Positions 1 through 11,648 of a stretch of 64,000 bases of DNA are shown in pieces. This DNA is from Watersipora subatra (lineage: Eukaryota; Bryozoa; Gymnolaemata; Cheilostomatida; Watersiporidae). The notes beneath the pieces were generated by a model. That model had not been told where the DNA came from. It saw nothing but the letters and a program-made list of their open reading frames with translations, and searched no databases. The stretch is from positions 19,209,877 to 19,273,876 of the forward strand of contig NC_088710.1 of the NCBI RefSeq assembly GCF_963576615.1, given 5' to 3'. The translations under genes and the position numbers were made by a program. Position 1 is the stretch's first letter. Each line of letters starts with the position of its first letter.

Positions 1-230
1 ATGTTTACTAAACAAACTTTTACGCGTTACATTCTCAATGCAGCACGTGAAAGCTATGCTAAAAAATGTTTGGGTGCTAATATTTTCACCACTAGTTCAG
101 CAGTGCAAAAGAAGAGTTGAGGTCAGAAGATATTGTGGAAGGTATTGGACAACTAAAAGATGTTCGTTCCATCAAAAGCAACAATCAGAACGCAGCTATC
201 CGAGCAAAGGACAGAAATATTTTTGTGGTA
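1..230 (+). pseudogene. Possible coding fragment at window edge
   Basis: Two adjacent reading frames look protein-like. Frame 1 runs from base 1 (FTRYILNAARESYAKK) to a stop near 120. Another frame from about 110 carries EELRSEDIVEGIGQLKDVRS and continues to about 230. A one-base shift separates them, so this is either a broken gene fragment or the edge of an exon cut by the window. I do not recognise the family. Low confidence that it is coding. Confidence 0.2.
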
Positions 231-837
231 AAAACGTTAATTTTTGTTTCTGCATGTAATATAAGTATGATTCGTTTATGTCACTTGTTCATAAATATAA
301 ATGTTTGTATCATTTCAAAGATTATTATTGTATAATATATAAATATGCCGATTTATAGCATGTTATTTAATTATTAGCGTCCTTGCAGCTATCTTAACAC
401 GGATTACGATGGAGCGATGCTCATAACTCCACTTATATCTACTATATAAAAAGCTCGTTTTAGCTGCAAATTGTAGCAAACATATCAAAGAGTGCAATGA
501 GCTTTTATTCAACAATGACAACCATAGATATAAAACAAAAATTTGTTTTTAAATTTAGAATGAAATAAATATTGAAAACTCAAGCAAATTGCAAAGAAGA
601 ACACAGGCTATAATATCATCGCAGGTCAATTGCAAGCAATAGATATCAACTAATAGATATTTCTAGGTTTCTCGATGCACATTTATTAAGAGATTTTTGA
701 CAAGTTAGAGACAAGTTAGCAGATTTATTGCATCCTAAAGTTTAATACCGCTCGACCGAATCAGAGAGCAAAATATAGGCGACACTCGTTTCGCTCGCAA
801 TAGTGCTAAATTCACTTTCCGAACATTCTGATGAGGC

Positions 838-945
838 ATTTGAAAAACACAACGCCAGTCTCTATTTGAACGCCGCCTCCAATTGACCGCCACCATCGAA
901 GGGTTGAAAAATAGAGCGCCATAGCGTTCAATTAGAGGTTTTACG
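838..945. repeat. 17-bp-unit repeat, copy 1
   Basis: Degenerate 17-bp units (such as CTCCAATTGACCGCCAC) are followed by GTTCAATTAGAGG and TTTTACGGTA. The same unit and the same terminal TTACGGTA sequence recur at 55315-55425. The shared end suggests the terminus of a small transposon. Confidence 0.6.
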
Positions 946-2280
946 GTAATCTTTGAAAGCAGCTAGCAACAGAGTAAAATCTTCACGTGAGTATACCATG
1001 TATTTAGGTGTCTATTTAGCTAGGAAATTTATGCCGATTATGCTAAGTTATAAATGTTGGACTGAATGTTTTCATGAATATTCATCGATTTGGGGGCTTT
1101 TGGTGAACCAACAACTTGTGGTAAATTATGAGTTGTTTCAACGTAAAGAACTGCAGGAGAGATTTTTGTTATGATGATGCCGTGCCGAATAGCTTGTGAC
1201 AACCTTGAATAATTTTGTAAAGAAATGTGATGCATTGGCAATAGGCTCAACTCAAAGCCCCGGCGAAGATTTTAAAAGAGTTTGGAATTCCGCTACGTTT
1301 ACTAGATTTGCCTAGCGGTTAGTTTTGAATTTGAGGTAGTAGTTAATCTTTCTTGTGTGGGAGATAAATTAAATAATAAAATAAATTAATAATAAATAAA
1401 ATAATAAACAAATTATTCGCGGGTTTTAATAATTCGCAGTACGCGAATTCACGAATTATTAAATTCATCGAATAATTTCATCCTGTAGGGTATATATACT
1501 AGTACCCTGGTGTGCCTTGAGAGATAGTCAGATATGCCGATAAGTCACAGATAATAAGCAGCCGCGTTTAGCGTGAGAGTATTGCCATGCAAAATGTTCT
1601 ACCAAGCTAAATGTCACGAGCTAGAGTCAAGTTGAAAGTGATGTTTTACCATAACCTGTAACCCATAACCTCTAACCCTGGCTTTGGAAAGGCAGACAGA
1701 CACAGTCTTATTAAAAAAGATTTAAAAAAAATTGATTTCAAACATATAAAGTTTTTTTCTTCGCAACATAAATCGTGTTGTGAACAAAAGTAAAAACATC
1801 AATTTAAAATTGGCATTGAAGATGTACTCCACCAGAACCTAACATAGTTACCAAATGATGGACCACGGACCACGGACACGAACCCATAATATCACAGTTA
1901 CTGTACATTCATCTATATACATATATTTCTCAAAGTTTGTGTGTGGATATGTGTGTCTTTCCAGCTATAGCGCTCGCTGATTGAATACCAATGCGGCCGC
2001 ACCCTACGATGCCCTTGTTAGAAAATATTTTTCGTAAGGTTCAATTACTATATCCAGGGTCAAGGCCAATTCTTCTCGTGCGGACAATTATGATGTCTCC
2101 GTGGGAAGAGCCTCAACTTTATCTCTCTGTTCGGTCAAACAAAGACAATACGATATCTAATTTTTACATTTGTACCAGTATCAAGAGGTACCAGTATCGT
2201 CGTTTTGATGGATAGCTTCAGGTGGAACGGTAACCTTTTTATACACACACCTCTATGCAAGAATTGTTATTATTAATTCT

Positions 2281-2695
2281 ACATATTCAGCATTTTTATT
2301 TTGTTTTCTCAGTTCGTATTAGTCGTATCATTACCAAATCATCTTTTATTGTAATCGTAGCAAAACTGACCTAATTCAGCTATTAGGTATACTTGCTAAT
2401 TATTTCACATTTACATCTAAACCTTTTTTAAATCGTTTCATTTATTTATTTGACCTGCACAACAAATTTTCTTCATGATATGAAGTTTAAAAATTGTTTG
2501 ACAAAGTTTGAAAACCTTAACAGTTATTATTATTTTCTATCTTAATTTATTTCAATCCCACAAAACACTTTTTCATGATATGTAGTCTGGAAGTTACAAC
2601 AGCAAATGTTGTTATATATTGTTAATACAAATAGATTTTCTGTCGTAAGACTTTTTTATTACCCAGGCAACGCCGGGTTGAACAGCTAGTTGGAG
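2281..2695. repeat. Dispersed repeat ending in a GGCAACGCCGGGTTG motif
   Basis: This sequence has close relatives in the tandem block at 21915-22710. They share TTCATGATATGAA and AAACAC blocks and the terminal stretch TTTTTTATTACCCAGGCAAC, followed by a GC-rich end and AGCTAGT. The GC-rich end also recurs in reverse orientation near 27504-27530. I infer a family of mobile elements with a conserved end. The class is unknown. Confidence 0.55.
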
Positions 2696-3509
2696 TAAAA
2701 ATTTTAGTTTAGTTTTTTCCTTTTTGAAAGGCCAAAAAGGGAGTTTTGGAAGATCTTGGAACAGATTAGGCAAGTTTCATGTATTTTGCTGCTGTATAAC
2801 AAAAAATCTTAATAACGTAAACATCCTTGAAACAGATTTTTTACGTTGTAGAAGCATATAAGATCTTATACGCTAAATAAGAGCAAATATATCTTATTGT
2901 ATAAGATAACATAATCGCTATAAGTTGTATCTATACTTGGCAATAACAGAATAATATATATTGGGTGAAGCAGTATTTACCCAGGCAAGCCAAGGACAGC
3001 AAGGGCAAACAAGCAGCAATGTTAATCAGAGATAACTTCAAATATTAATGTTTTTGTACATCATAACGGTCAAAATATGCAATGAAAACACTCATGTTAC
3101 ATTGGTTGATGCCATTAAAACCAAGTAAATTTCAAGCACTGTGTCTGCAGACATGGAACTGGCACTCTCAACAAGTTAATGTTTTTATCTACTCATTTCA
3201 AATTTAATCAATTAATTACATAGATTTAAGCCAACAAATGTTGCTATACAAGCAAAGTAACAATGGACCCTTATGTCATTCCGTGCATCACTTTGAGACA
3301 GCATTTGCCATCTATAGCTTCTGTTTATTAGCCATGAACTGAAAAAGATCCAAGATATAGCCTTAGCCACTGACAAAACTGCTATCTACATCTGCTACAA
3401 AATAATGAGAACAATCTAACAATTTTTTGACAATGTCATAATCTTGGTCTAAATGTCTGCCAACCTGGTATAGCACTATTGATATTTTTTATTTTTCCAC
3501 AAAACCTAC

Positions 3510-5023
3510 CGCCAATGCCTTGCGTTTTGCCACTTCACGTTCCTCTTCAAGGGCTTTGGCCTCATCTCGCCGAACACGAGCAACATTGTCTTTATTTCGA
3601 ACATGCCAGCTACAAGTGGCATAGTAATGGCTTACGAATAATACCTCCGCCAATTTTTCATCATAAATTGGCTGATTCGACAAATGTTCTTTATATATGT
3701 GCTTACTAAGTTATTTGCTTCGATTAGGCTTCGAAAATAATAATGCTAGCAAATCTCGGCTACAAAAGCCAGTAGAGTATGATTGCCAGGCGTGGATTCC
3801 CTAGTTGCAATGTGACATAAATAGGTTGGAAAATATTCAGAACTGAGCTTTGCAGTTTATTCTTAGATTAATCCACCTAGTTAGCTTTACCAAGTTAAAA
3901 GAGTGTACAGATATTCTTTCAATAGAGTAGCAAAGATGAAAGCAACGATTCAAGTTATTTAGTTACCAGACCCAAAGCCAGTGGGGTGATAGTAGCTACA
4001 GAAGTAAATACACCTAAACACCTGATTCATATGAGAAAGCCACAAAATCTGTCTGTGCCTGCAAGTAAAACTAATGCTCTTTCTAACTCATTTTGGCCTT
4101 GCACCACTTGGGAGTGGTGTGACACTCCCTTGTGACGATCCTTCACAAGAGATTGTGTGAAGGAGGATGAAAGGTCAAATGTCGGGGCTACTGTATAAAA
4201 ATTCAGTGGTTACGATAATTCAATTGCAAATGAAATATTACATATTACATATTACGTAAAATCAGAAATATGTATCATGGCAACAAGAAGGCATAGTCGC
4301 ATGGAGTTCTCACGCTACCAATCCCCTACAAACCTCTTAGTACAAAATTGAGATTATAGGCATTAGCTTTGTCGATTACAATGTAATGCGAGATTGTCAT
4401 TAGGCGGTCGTTATTCATGTAAAAAGGAGGCATATTTGACCAACTTGTGTGTATAATCACACAGTCCAATCACTAAACCCAATCTAATACGCTGTTAAAC
4501 AGGTTTTCAAAAAGTTAGTCTAGCGGAAAAAACCTTGTGAAATACGATATTTTAGTGCATGAAACATACTCGGAATAATAAAATGCCCTTGGTCGAACTT
4601 CTTGGTGGTCTTCATCGAAGTAACCATTATGTGAAATAGTCCTGCAAAAACCCAGTGTTCGTTTTGTAAGCGTTGGTTTTTTTATTACACAATAAAAAAA
4701 CCAGATTGTCTAGAGCGAAGTGCTGAATCGATTTTTTCAACTTAGCCACATACCTGCCAACTCTCACGCATTGGGCGTGAGACTCACGCAATCACCCCAA
4801 AGAAAAAATGAAAATGCGTGAGATTTTTGCCAAAATTTCCACAATTTTATTCATACTATCATTGATACATCAATTGCCCCAAAACCAAATCTCACGCATT
4901 GCCCCACTATTGGGTTGGCAGGCCTGCTTAGCGAATAGCTACGTTTCAAGGCTTTCGTGAAGATTAGCAGAGGAAAAAAATCAAAATATCTCGATATTAC
5001 CTTTTCTTCGGCAATATATTCAT
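3510..5023 (-). CDS. LENG1: LENG1-like protein, first two coding exons (partial)
   Basis: Coding exon 1 is only 23 nt (5023 down to 5001): ATG followed by NILPKK plus two bases of a Ser codon, then donor GTAATA. Exon 2 runs 3609 down to 3510, between a TTGTAG acceptor and a GTAGGT donor. It completes the Ser codon and reads [18 protein letters not shown] and then a Glu-rich charged helix. The phases join exactly (2 then 0), giving 41 codons. The N-terminal [19 protein letters not shown] block is the hallmark of LENG1 (CIR N-terminal domain), a nuclear protein linked to spliceosome complexes. Vertebrate LENG1 is about 260 aa, so most of the protein is missing here. The remainder may lie left of the window. 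The 1.4 kb intron contains a MITE. Confidence 0.75.
4753..4922. mobile_element. Short MITE with CCTGCCAAC inverted ends
   Basis: The ends are CCTGCCAACTCTCACGCA and a matching inverted GTTGGCAGG preceded by CTCACGCATTG. CTCACGCA or its complement recurs at least four times inside about 170 bp. It lies in intron 1 of the LENG1-like gene. No target-site duplication was certain. Confidence 0.6.
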
Positions 5024-5160
5024 CCTTTAAACACTTGTCAACCTATAGAAGTGATTGTAGTGTTGTGGAAGTTCTCTCTCCGTACCCAAAACGTGGTGGA
5101 TCATAAAATGGCGTTCGATCGGCAAGACCAGTAGCGACTACGGTCTCGCAAGGGTAACTG

Positions 5161-7435
5161 GACTTTTGGGCGACAAACACTTAGGCGACACTTTCGGTTC
5201 GAAAGGCGACAACTTCAGACGGAAAGACGACACGGCAGACAAACTAGCGACAATTCCAGACTGAAAGGCGACAAGTTGGTTTGCTGTTTGGTTGAAGGCA
5301 AGGTAATGTACATGTACTGACAAACTATGAGATTCTGTTGTCGTGTGCTTAGGTATATTTTTGAAACGTAGCTTTGACAGTGTTATTGTTTTCTTTTTAC
5401 AGACTTTTTATAAATCGAAATGGTAATATGTATTTTCAACGCCATTGGTGGGATTTCTCTGATTATGCTAGCCCAGACATTTAACAAAATATTAAGGCTA
5501 TTTTGATAAAAACGCATTTAGCTTTTTCAATTAAAACACCAAAACTTGTTTGTGTATCAGCATCTTTGTTCAAAACGGTTCCAAAAGTCACGTTCTCGGC
5601 TGAATTGTTGACAATTTTGTCTCCGATTGTTAAAACTTTAGAGTTATCTTACCTCGAGAAGAAATAGTTTTATGGTTTCGATCGTCGAAATTCACAGTAC
5701 ATGTACATCTAGCTGGGAGAAGAATTTGCTCTTTGTGTGAGATGAAAAGACAATTCCCTATTATTGTGATTTCTTATTCACTTGCGGAATGAATGATTTC
5801 CTTATCATTGTTTCCTTACAATTATGATAATAATCCAATGTCATTATAATGCAGACTCAATAGGCTAAATTGCGGTTTACACTGATTTATGTTTGTTGAG
5901 ATTTTATTTGAGTATGAAGAATGAAGGCTTTTTCTGACATAGGTGTTCTAAGATATATCCATATTTTACTAACTTCTGCAGCTTGTCGCAAGAAGACTAA
6001 ACATCATCACAAAAAGCTTATGGAGAAACGATCCATTCCAAAGCATAGAAATCAATCGGTCCTGATGTCATGTCACCCTTAGAGTTACTTGAGATATTTG
6101 ACCGAATCACCCTTGTCACAGATCCCGATGGCACACGCAACTTGTAGTTTGAGACAATGAGGAGTGAGCAACACCTCAAAAACCTTTGTGATATATACTC
6201 AGCTGCAGGTTAATGCTGCCATGTGCCACATCATATACTATATTTTGCATTTTAACACGCACTATGAATCTTTTTATACACAATTATTTTAACAAAGAAC
6301 AGGCTTCAGAAAAAATGGGAAGATATTACATAGACAGCTATCGGCTTGAAATTTAATTACAACTTTATTAAATAGTGGTGTAGGGATTTTCCTGCTATTA
6401 TTTTTGTGTATGATTGGAAGTGCAAGTGCATTTGAGTACCTGCGAGTCACTGTGTATAATTATACTCCTGTAATTCAAATTATATTTTCATGTAAGTTTT
6501 AGTATTATATTTTAGAATTAGTAGAAAGTAATATTCAGTTACTAATTTATAACCGTGAACCTGATCTCGTCATTCTAGACGGGAAAGAGAAGTTCTATCG
6601 CTAGATGGGTTTATCTACATAGTATCAATCAGAATAAAGTTATCGTAAAAAAATTAATGCCGCAAACTATTGATATACGTATTTTTAAAAGTTATATATG
6701 ATAAAAATCAGCTTTACTATTTGTATAAATATACCAAAAAGCAAATTTATTAAAATGTATCAAGCTAAACTCATATGTATTTATTTTCATACTGAAATTA
6801 GAACAAAAATATACATTAGCTAAAGAGCTACTACTGAGGGTTCTAATACGTGAGCCAGAAATAGTATAATGACTCATCAACAGCGATATGCTAGTGACTC
6901 AAATAGTGACTGTCCAAATGCAAATGACTTCTGAGAGTGTGGAGTTGACAAACTCTAGAGTTAAATTTGTGGAAAAGGATGAACAGAGTAATAGTTAAGC
7001 AATTAAAGACAGATTAACCTCAGCAGTTTATTTTTAATAATAACCTTCTCAATTAAATGAACATTTGGTACATTTATTAATTCAAAACGAAATTCTACTG
7101 GGTGTAAAATAATAATGTAATCAGATTAATGAGGATATAACAGGTAATAGATGCCAAGGAAATAAGGTGGAGCAATGAGTGAAAAATATACTAATGCAAG
7201 ATTTCCAATCTGGGCATCAATAAATTTATTGTCTTGTTAGTGTTCACTACTAATTCACAACAACATAACAGGATTTAATATTTTGAATTAATCCTGCCCT
7301 CAGAATTGTCGCCTCGATGTCCAGAATTGTCGCCTGCTTGTCCGCTCTATCGCCTTCCCGTCTGAAGTTGTCGCCTTTTGAACTGAAAGTGTCGCCTAAG
7401 TGTCTGTCGCCCTATTGATTGTGGCCTAACTGTCC
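5161..7435. mobile_element. Inverted-repeat element with GGCGACA arrays at both ends
   Basis: The left end has GGCGACA-type heptamers starting at 5169, 5184, 5204, 5226, 5246 and 5267. The right end has the complement at 7307, 7328, 7348, 7369, 7390 and 7405. The spacings (15, then about 20-22 bp) are mirror images, so the arrays form true inverted termini of a 2.3 kb unit. The interior (5300-7300) is AT-rich and shows no convincing coding sequence, so this looks non-autonomous. Exact outer boundaries and target duplication are uncertain. Confidence 0.65.
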
Positions 7436-7465
7436 ATAGTTCTTGGCAAGTTGCTATAAATTTTG

Positions 7466-7705
7466 GTAACAGGACTTTTGGGACAGTAATTAAGGCGACA
7501 AACTCTTAAACGGCACTTTTGGTTTTAAAGGCGACAGTGCAGACTAACCGGCGATAATTCTACTTTCAAAATTGCCGTTTCGACGTCCAAAATTGTTGCT
7601 CGTTTGTTTGCTGTGTCGCTTTTTTGTCTAAAGTTGTCGCCTTTTGAACTAAAAGTTTCGCTGAAGTGTCTGTCGCCCCATTGACTGTCGCCTAATCGAT
7701 TATAG
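7466..7705. mobile_element. Compact foldback copy of the GGCGACA element
   Basis: About 240 bp in which a left-type array (GGACTTTTGG, GGCGACAAAC, AAAGGCGACAG) runs directly into its inverted partner (TTGTCGCCTTTTGAACT, CTGTCGCC). It is related in sequence to the termini of the 5161-7435 element and looks like the two ends joined with the interior lost. Confidence 0.6.
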
Positions 7706-7833
7706 TTTACCAAGCTACCAAGTTTATTGTTATTACCATATTATCCAAGTCTACCAAGTTAAAAAATCTAAGTGACTATGGACCCGTTACGATTTGTTTG
7801 ACGGAGAATTTTACTCTAAGTCGTCAAGGACAT

Positions 7834-8366
7834 GGTCAGATCTAAAAAAGATAACGATTCGTGAGTTTCTAGCCCGCAGTTCCTAACTCGGTTTGAAAAC
7901 TGTGTAGCTGTGTTGGCGATTATATGTAATCAGTAGTATCATGGACGTAATGGATTTATTTAATAGAACTATAACTGTTTTGTAGCTAGACTAATAATTG
8001 CTGAAAAGTCAGGTTCAAATTTGTATTGTAATTAGAAGAAAAAGTAAAACTGTTTTGTGGGCAAGCCAAAACCTGCTGTAGTCATATAAAAAAACCGTTT
8101 TGCAATGTAGCACATACGTAATAGTTTGTAATAATATTATCACTGTACAAGCTCTATTAAAAAGTATACTAAAAACCATTTACAACAACAGACTACTACA
8201 ACTACTCAGTGCAACTAGCATTAGCAGTTTTGTAGTTGCGTAGAAACGGCCTTATTAACGCGCAGTTATATTGTAGGCGCCGAAATTAATTCACGTGTAC
8301 ATTCCGCAACTGATTTAGGAATTGCGGCTAGAAACTCACAAATCGTTATCTTTTTTAGATCTGACC
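7834..8366. mobile_element. Mutator-type MITE with 9-bp target duplication
   Basis: The ends are inverted repeats of about 55 bp starting GGTCAGATCTAAAAAAGATA. The element is flanked by a perfect 9-bp direct repeat CAAGGACAT at 7825-7833 and 8367-8375. A 9-bp duplication with long inverted ends is typical of the Mutator superfamily. The 533 bp body has no coding potential, so it is non-autonomous. Confidence 0.8.
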
Positions 8367-8375
8367 CAAGGACAT

Positions 8376-9230
8376 ATCTTAGGACTCGCTATCAAGCGCC
8401 GCGTAGCGTGATTTAGCATATCCACAACCAGACATTAGAATAAACCAGTAAGTTAGAATAATCAGCTTTATTCTTTATACTTTGTACAGCTTTATACTTG
8501 TATTGCTTCTCGGTAGTTCTGTGGAAAGTTGTACTTTTGAGGTTTAAGTGTCAAAATATTGCGACTTTTCTATAAAGCAATATTTTTTTAACACTATTGG
8601 GCAGAAACTTTGTCTGTTCAACGATTTGATTTAAATGATAGGTCATTTAGTACTTTAGTCTTATAGTGTTACATTTTACTAGCAAATGGTCCTTCTTTTG
8701 TAGGGATCGGTGTCGTAGGATTCTTTTCAGACATATTCCTGTTGTTTGTGCTCTGCTAATATTTCTTATAAGATAGGGTTTTCCCACTTGTTTTCTTCAG
8801 GTTTTCCGCATATTTTATTTTGAAAAAGCGTGAAAACATAATTCCATCTTCTATTTTTTATTTATTGTGTGGTTTTCTGTTTTTATACTTATCTAAAGTA
8901 GCATTGTTGTGTTAAGGTAAACACTTTTTACATCGGTTGTAGCAAAAAAAGGGCCTTCTCTTATCTTGCACTCGCCTCAATACTAACTCCCCACTAAGTC
9001 ATTTCTGCGTCACCGGTTTTTCCGTAGCTCATGAAAACCTGTGCAGTTAAATTAGCGTAACAGGTGACTCTTTGGCTTGCGATGAATATTCAGCTCCCAC
9101 ATTAAATAAAGTCATCTTCAGTTTTTGTAATTGTCAATTCACATATTTTAGATATTCACTACATACGAGCATTAAGGTCGGTGATGCCCCTGATTTTTTT
9201 CATTTTAAATCAGATTGCGCGAAGGTAGGT
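8376..9230. other. Gene-free AT-rich stretch
   Basis: No exon, RNA gene or clear repeat was recognised on either strand. Confidence 0.5.
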
Positions 9231-9370
9231 GTTTAAGAAACTGGTTCCCGGGAACCAGACAGGCTCGTGAAATCAAATATTTTTAGCAACCTTGCAGAAA
9301 GCATGGAGCATATTTGCGAAGTTTGGATGAAATCAGCCCAAAAAATGTGGAAACAGTGTTTACGCAAATT
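9231..9370. repeat. Dispersed repeat X, copy 1
   Basis: Contains AACTGGTTCCCGGGAACCAG, then ACCTTGCAGAAAGC and CCCAAAAAATGTGGAAAC. A diverged copy with the same block order lies at 53905-54030. The class is unknown. Confidence 0.5.
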
Positions 9371-9544
9371 AACAGACACGCACAATGGCGCAGTTAGATT
9401 TAGTAAGGTAGACTTGTGTTTGTAGCCGACTTAAAATTGGTTTCAATCAAGAATATATAATATTAATTACTTTTCTTAGGTTGGCCTATTGCTCAGCTGT
9501 TTTTGGTTTAAAAGTTTCTTTTTATAACCATATTTGGTTATTAA

Positions 9545-9678
9545 ATGGTGACTTTTAACAAAATTGACATTACAGTATAATTCACATTACATTTGATATC
9601 AAAAAATTCACCACAATCAATCTTTTAGAAAAGTATCAGGTTTTGCCTATAGACAGTCACTAATAGTGGTACAAGTAC
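9545..9678. repeat. Outer partial copy of the TTAA-element terminus
   Basis: Starts after TTAA (9541-9544) with ATGGTGACTTTTAACAAAA and contains ACATTACAG and TGATATCAAAA, a diverged relative of the adjacent terminus at 9683. It mirrors a similar outer copy at 17733-17930, also bordered by TTAA. Confidence 0.6.
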
Positions 9679-11018
9679 TTAAAGGTTGACTTGCAACAAA
9701 ATTCACATTACAGTTATTTGGTATCAAAAGATTCACCATGTCTTACTCTGCTGTCTTGTAGATGCAAACTATGTGGAAATGTGATTAAAAGCTCTTAAAA
9801 GCTCAAAAACGAACAGAAAATCGCAGCGACACAAGACCGTCCTAGTTTGGATTCGTTTTCCAAAACGGCTAAAATGTGACATATGGTGTGGGAGATGATT
9901 TATGTTTACACTTTCATGCATCTTTATTCGTCGAACTATTTTCACAAATATACTTCACGCTTGCGATAAAAACCATGTCTATTGTTCTTACGCGTCTGTT
10001 TCATCGGCATCGTAATGCTGCAACTTTGAGCACTGTTATCTCAAAACATAACATAAAAATATGTTTAATTTTTTAAACTTAGCTTGAACGATTGCATATC
10101 ATCCTATGATAAAAATGATGAGCCTATTGGTCCGCTATGATGGTCGAAAAATGCTGTAGAAGTTGTTCGCGTCATATGGGGGGAAGTGTAAGTCACATGA
10201 TCAGATAATGTTAGTTTCAGTTCAAGTTTGATCTATCGCAAATAACAGATACGCTTTCTCGTATTAAACTTGCTAATTTCAATTCGTCATAATCTCTAAC
10301 GCGCCACATCGTGTTTGTGCAGCTGGCAAGCTGAGAAGCACCTTGTTTCTTAGCCAAGAGCAGAGAAAAGACCAGATCTTCACCGGGCGTGGAGCAACTG
10401 GGTGAAGCTGGATGTGACAAACTTTATTTATTCGCCTGCTTACTCTTACCTTTGTTTTCGCCATTTCAAAGACGACGTGTTTTCTAACCTGTTTGCATAC
10501 TCCACATGCCACCAAAGCACGTGAGTAATTTATTTTATGAACCACTTGTATTAGTAATAGTAACTCGGGTTATTTTCTAGTATTCTCCTAATACTACCGT
10601 ATTAATCTATATTTAATATTACAATATTAATGTCATTTAATTGTAATATGATATTGTTAGTATTTTATCTTTTTAATTACGTGTATTATTCTTATTATAA
10701 TAACAAAACTAATTCATACTGCATATCTATCTGTAAAACGTAATATATTAATCTATAATTGATAAAATAATGTTATAAGTTTCACGATTAATTTCGCCAA
10801 ATTTCTTAACCCCACTCACTTATAGATATGTTATATAAAATAGTTATTGTCATTTTCTGGTATCATCGTTAATAGCATATTAACATTATTAGATGATTAT
10901 TATTAATATTAGATGATGAAGAGTTTGTGCCAATCACTGAAGACTGGGAAAAGTTTGAGCGCTATGTTGGCCAGCGTCAAACACTCTCCAATTACATGTA
11001 AGATAGAGCTGAGCTTAA

Positions 11019-11648
11019 CCTAGCCTGTCTTGACAAGCTGTTGTTTTTTAGTAGTTGTCCGCCCGTCGAGCGGCGAGCAACAACAGCTTGTCACAAGACG
11101 TACTGCACCTGATGCATCAGCTGCACTTATAGGGAGTTGTTCTCTTCCGTCTACGCGGCTTGGCCGCGATGTTATGTCGGTCGCTCCATTGGTAATCATA
11201 ACGGATTTCACGCAAAAATTTATGTAGAAAAAAAACCAAGATTACAACGTTTAACCAAAGACCAGTTTCTGTGATAAACTTTAGTAGAACTTAAGAATAA
11301 AAAAACTCAAAATAAAATCCATAAGAACAAATTAAACTGACTGATACAAAATAGAAATAAAACTGACAGAGCGCACAAATAATCACATGTTTAGTCGCTG
11401 TTGTTGCCTAAGTTCTCAAATTCTAATAAAGTTTACTGCAGAGAGGGGTCGCCAGTTAAACATTCTTATCTTAATTTTTCTACATAAATTTTTGCGTGAA
11501 GTCCGTTATGATTACCAATGGAGCGACCGGAATAACATCGTAGACGGAAGAGAACAACTCCTTATAAGTGCAGCTGATGCATCAGGTGCAGTGGGGACCA
11601 CGGGGGGACAACTACGCAAAAACAACAGCTTGTCAAGACAGGCTAAGG
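11019..11648. mobile_element. TTAA-flanked MITE with ~200 bp inverted arms
   Basis: Left arm about 11019-11230 and right arm about 11480-11648 are inverted copies, starting CCTAGCCTGTCTTGACAAGC on the left and ending with the complement on the right. TTAA lies immediately outside both ends (11015-11018; 11649-11652), as in piggyBac- or Kolobok-type insertions. The short spacer carries no gene. It lies in an intron of the broken transposase-like gene. Confidence 0.8.

Larger units (their letters stand above)
231..3503. other. Gene-free AT-rich stretch
   Basis: I see no convincing exon here. If the LENG1-like gene on the minus strand is intact, its later exons should lie here or beyond the window edge, but I could not find them. 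The stretch holds the 17-bp-unit repeat near 838-945 and the dispersed repeat at 2281-2695, listed separately. Short open frames lack family features. Confidence 0.5.

Noticed and set aside
3479-3709. Plus-strand open frame at 3479-3709
   Set aside because: It is the shadow of the LENG1-like exon on the opposite strand.
5161-5280. CRISPR-like array of regularly spaced GGCGACA repeats
   Set aside because: The repeats are 7 bp, the spacers are not unique and recur in inverted form at 7307-7411, and the DNA is clearly animal. This is a transposon end.
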